A DNA stretch of 64,000 nucleotides, taken from assembly GCA_040905685.1 (NCBI GenBank), contig JBBDRB010000097.1, positions 1 through 64,000 on the forward strand, written 5' to 3'. The notes under the pieces were generated by a model that did not search any database, was not told where the DNA came from, and saw nothing but the letters and a program-made list of their open reading frames with translations. Of this stretch, positions 63,362 through 64,000 are shown piece after piece. This DNA comes from JBBDMU01 sp040905685. GTDB taxonomy: Bacteria; Bacteroidota; Rhodothermia; Balneolales; Natronogracilivirgulaceae. How positions within the stretch are numbered: position 1 is the first letter of the stretch; every line of letters begins with the position of its first letter. The position numbers and the translations under genes were made by a program.

Positions 63362-63391
63362 GTATACCTGTTTTTCGAAACAAGGGTTGCC
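63362..63391 (-). promoter_or_regulatory. Possible autoregulated ECF promoter
   Basis: Read on the minus strand, GGCAACC (63385-63391) carries the AAC core typical of ECF -35 elements. It is followed by TGTTTCGAAAAACA, itself a short palindrome, and GTATAC (63362-63367) some 17-18 bases on. It lies about 70 bases before the sigma-factor start. The assignment is by pattern only. Confidence 0.35.
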
Positions 63392-63423
63392 TCTCTTAAA
63401 AATTTATTAAACCATAAACCCTC

Positions 63424-64000
63424 CTAAATACCAAATACCCTGTGGATGTTAAACCCTAACCTGAAATTCCCTTCCCAAAATCTATCCCGGTTTTGGGCCA
63501 TAATGAACTGCTCGTTATGCCACTGAAAACTTGTCAAAAAAACCTGAAAAACATGGCCTCCCGTATTAATGTTAAGGGCCAGGGCCATTGCATCGGAAGT
63601 ATCCTGGTTGCGTTGGCCAAAGACCGGCAAATATTCGGCGCTTAAGGCATACCGTTCGGACAGTTCATAGCTTGAAAGGATCCCGATGCCAAATAACTGA
63701 TCCTGATCATCTCCCCCTGGCGTGTTAAAATAGGCCATCATGGGTGACAGCTGAATGCTCATCCTGTTCATTTTCCGGGCTATCATCAGTGAGGTGAAAT
63801 AGCTGAGCCGGTCGGAAAATGCCATACCCAATCCGGAAAGCGTACTAATGCCTGTGGAGGCTTTCACAGCTATTTCAACAGGTTTGCTTCCGCTTACGGT
63901 CTGGTGAAGCAAACTGTACCGGGCTCTTATATCCACTACCTTATTGAGCGTCATCCGCCCGATACCCAGCGAAAACTGATCGCTTATACCATAATCCAGC
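63424..64000 (-). CDS. Partial outer-membrane barrel protein (DUF5777-like), runs off the window
   Basis: The C-terminal part of a beta-barrel protein of the DUF5777 type, present in Bacteroidota, remains in the window. The frame stays open to base 64000, adding LDYGISDQFSLGIGRM before the first ATG, so the true start lies beyond the window. Alternating aromatic strands (SYFTSLMIARKMNRMSIQLS) and a terminal FRLGFNIHRVFGI strand support an outer-membrane barrel. It is on the same strand as the ECF gene but separated by 129 bases. Function unknown. Confidence 0.75.
   Translation of the reverse strand, partial: LDYGISDQFSLGIGRMTLNKVVDIRARYSLLHQTVSGSKPVEIAVKASTGISTLSGLGMAFSDRLSYFTSLMIARKMNRMSIQLSPMMAYFNTPGGDDQDQLFGIGILSSYELSERYALSAEYLPVFGQRNQDTSDAMALALNINTGGHVFQVFLTSFQWHNEQFIMAQNRDRFWEGNFRLGFNIHRVFGI

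Noticed and set aside
1..64000. CRISPR arrays, insertion sequences, prophage genes, rRNA and tRNA genes
   Set aside because: No repeat-spacer pattern, transposase, integrase or phage structural gene was seen, and no tRNA-like T-loop with matching arms was found in the intergenic gaps. Gap sequences remain unknown.

Overview
This is a 64 kb piece of a draft bacterial chromosome with two 100-N scaffold gaps (11674-11773 and 52872-52971). The gene set points to the Bacteroidota/FCB side of the tree, most likely Balneolota or Rhodothermota. The evidence is a PorX-type response regulator, a SusD remnant, DUF2911, HU/SPOR proteins, an LptD of the Bacteroidota kind, an epimerase-type threonine dehydrogenase paired with Kbl, many Q-starting mature secreted proteins, and one clear TTG-N20-TAnnTTTG promoter. 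That assignment is an inference; no rRNA or tRNA gene was found. Coding density is very high and no gene-free stretch exceeds 300 bases.

Layout. 0.1-3.3 kb: mutS2 and an FkbM methyltransferase on the plus strand. 3.3-9.4 kb: a compact minus-strand polysaccharide cluster (two GT4 glycosyltransferases, a GT-A enzyme, a Wzx-like flippase, a Wzy-like polymerase and an unlisted 36-codon ORF), which looks AT-richer than its surroundings and carries three homopolymer runs of 9-10. 9.4-14.3 kb: an envelope and chromosome block with an outer-membrane barrel, a mini-HU, an HU-TM-SPOR protein split by the first gap, then exbB-exbD-tonB. 14.4-20.4 kb: a tight gcvT-comB-ftsK-lolA-ybhN operon. 20.6-24.1 kb (plus): a UDP-sugar epimerase, scpA and an M28 lipoprotein peptidase. 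24.1-32.1 kb (minus): a DUF2911 protein, a peptidase-propeller-barrel protein, a heparinase II/III-like enzyme, a trans-sulfuration enzyme and kbl, with tdh divergent from kbl. 33-42.3 kb: an M48 protease, an alpha-oxoamine synthase, the YifB/ComM ATPase, DUF4342, ComEA, PorX, TsaE and a pair of envelope proteins, one of them a caspase-fold-like lipoprotein. 42.3-52.8 kb: a Pmp3/YqaE mini-protein, a sodium symporter, thiamine pyrophosphokinase, NrnA, an HtrA lipoprotein, LptD, an ROK kinase, FtsB, an esterase and a double-SPOR lipoprotein. 53-60.1 kb: a minus-strand operon of cupin, Tm-1-like protein, its TIM-barrel partner, a ThuA/propeller/azurin protein and glycerate 2-kinase. 60.2-64 kb: a secreted EEP enzyme next to a decayed SusD, then an ECF sigma factor with an anti-sigma-like protein fused to an outer-membrane barrel, and a partial barrel gene running off the end.

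How it fits together. Most of the window serves the cell envelope: LPS and polysaccharide export (Wzx/Wzy, LptD), lipoprotein carriage (LolA), TonB energisation, septal peptidoglycan binding (SPOR proteins, FtsB) and chromosome handling (FtsK, ScpA, HU). Threonine goes to glycine through Tdh and Kbl, and glycine can enter the GcvT cleavage system. The 53-60 kb operon is the best candidate for an undescribed system. It holds both halves of the plant Tm-1 antiviral protein as separate adjacent genes, with a probable periplasmic blue-copper dehydrogenase-like lipoprotein and a glycerate kinase, behind a perfect 13-bp inverted repeat. Second-tier leads are the HU-TM-SPOR protein, the ECF/anti-sigma-barrel pair, and the structured leader in front of a 36-codon signal-peptide ORF at 51 kb.
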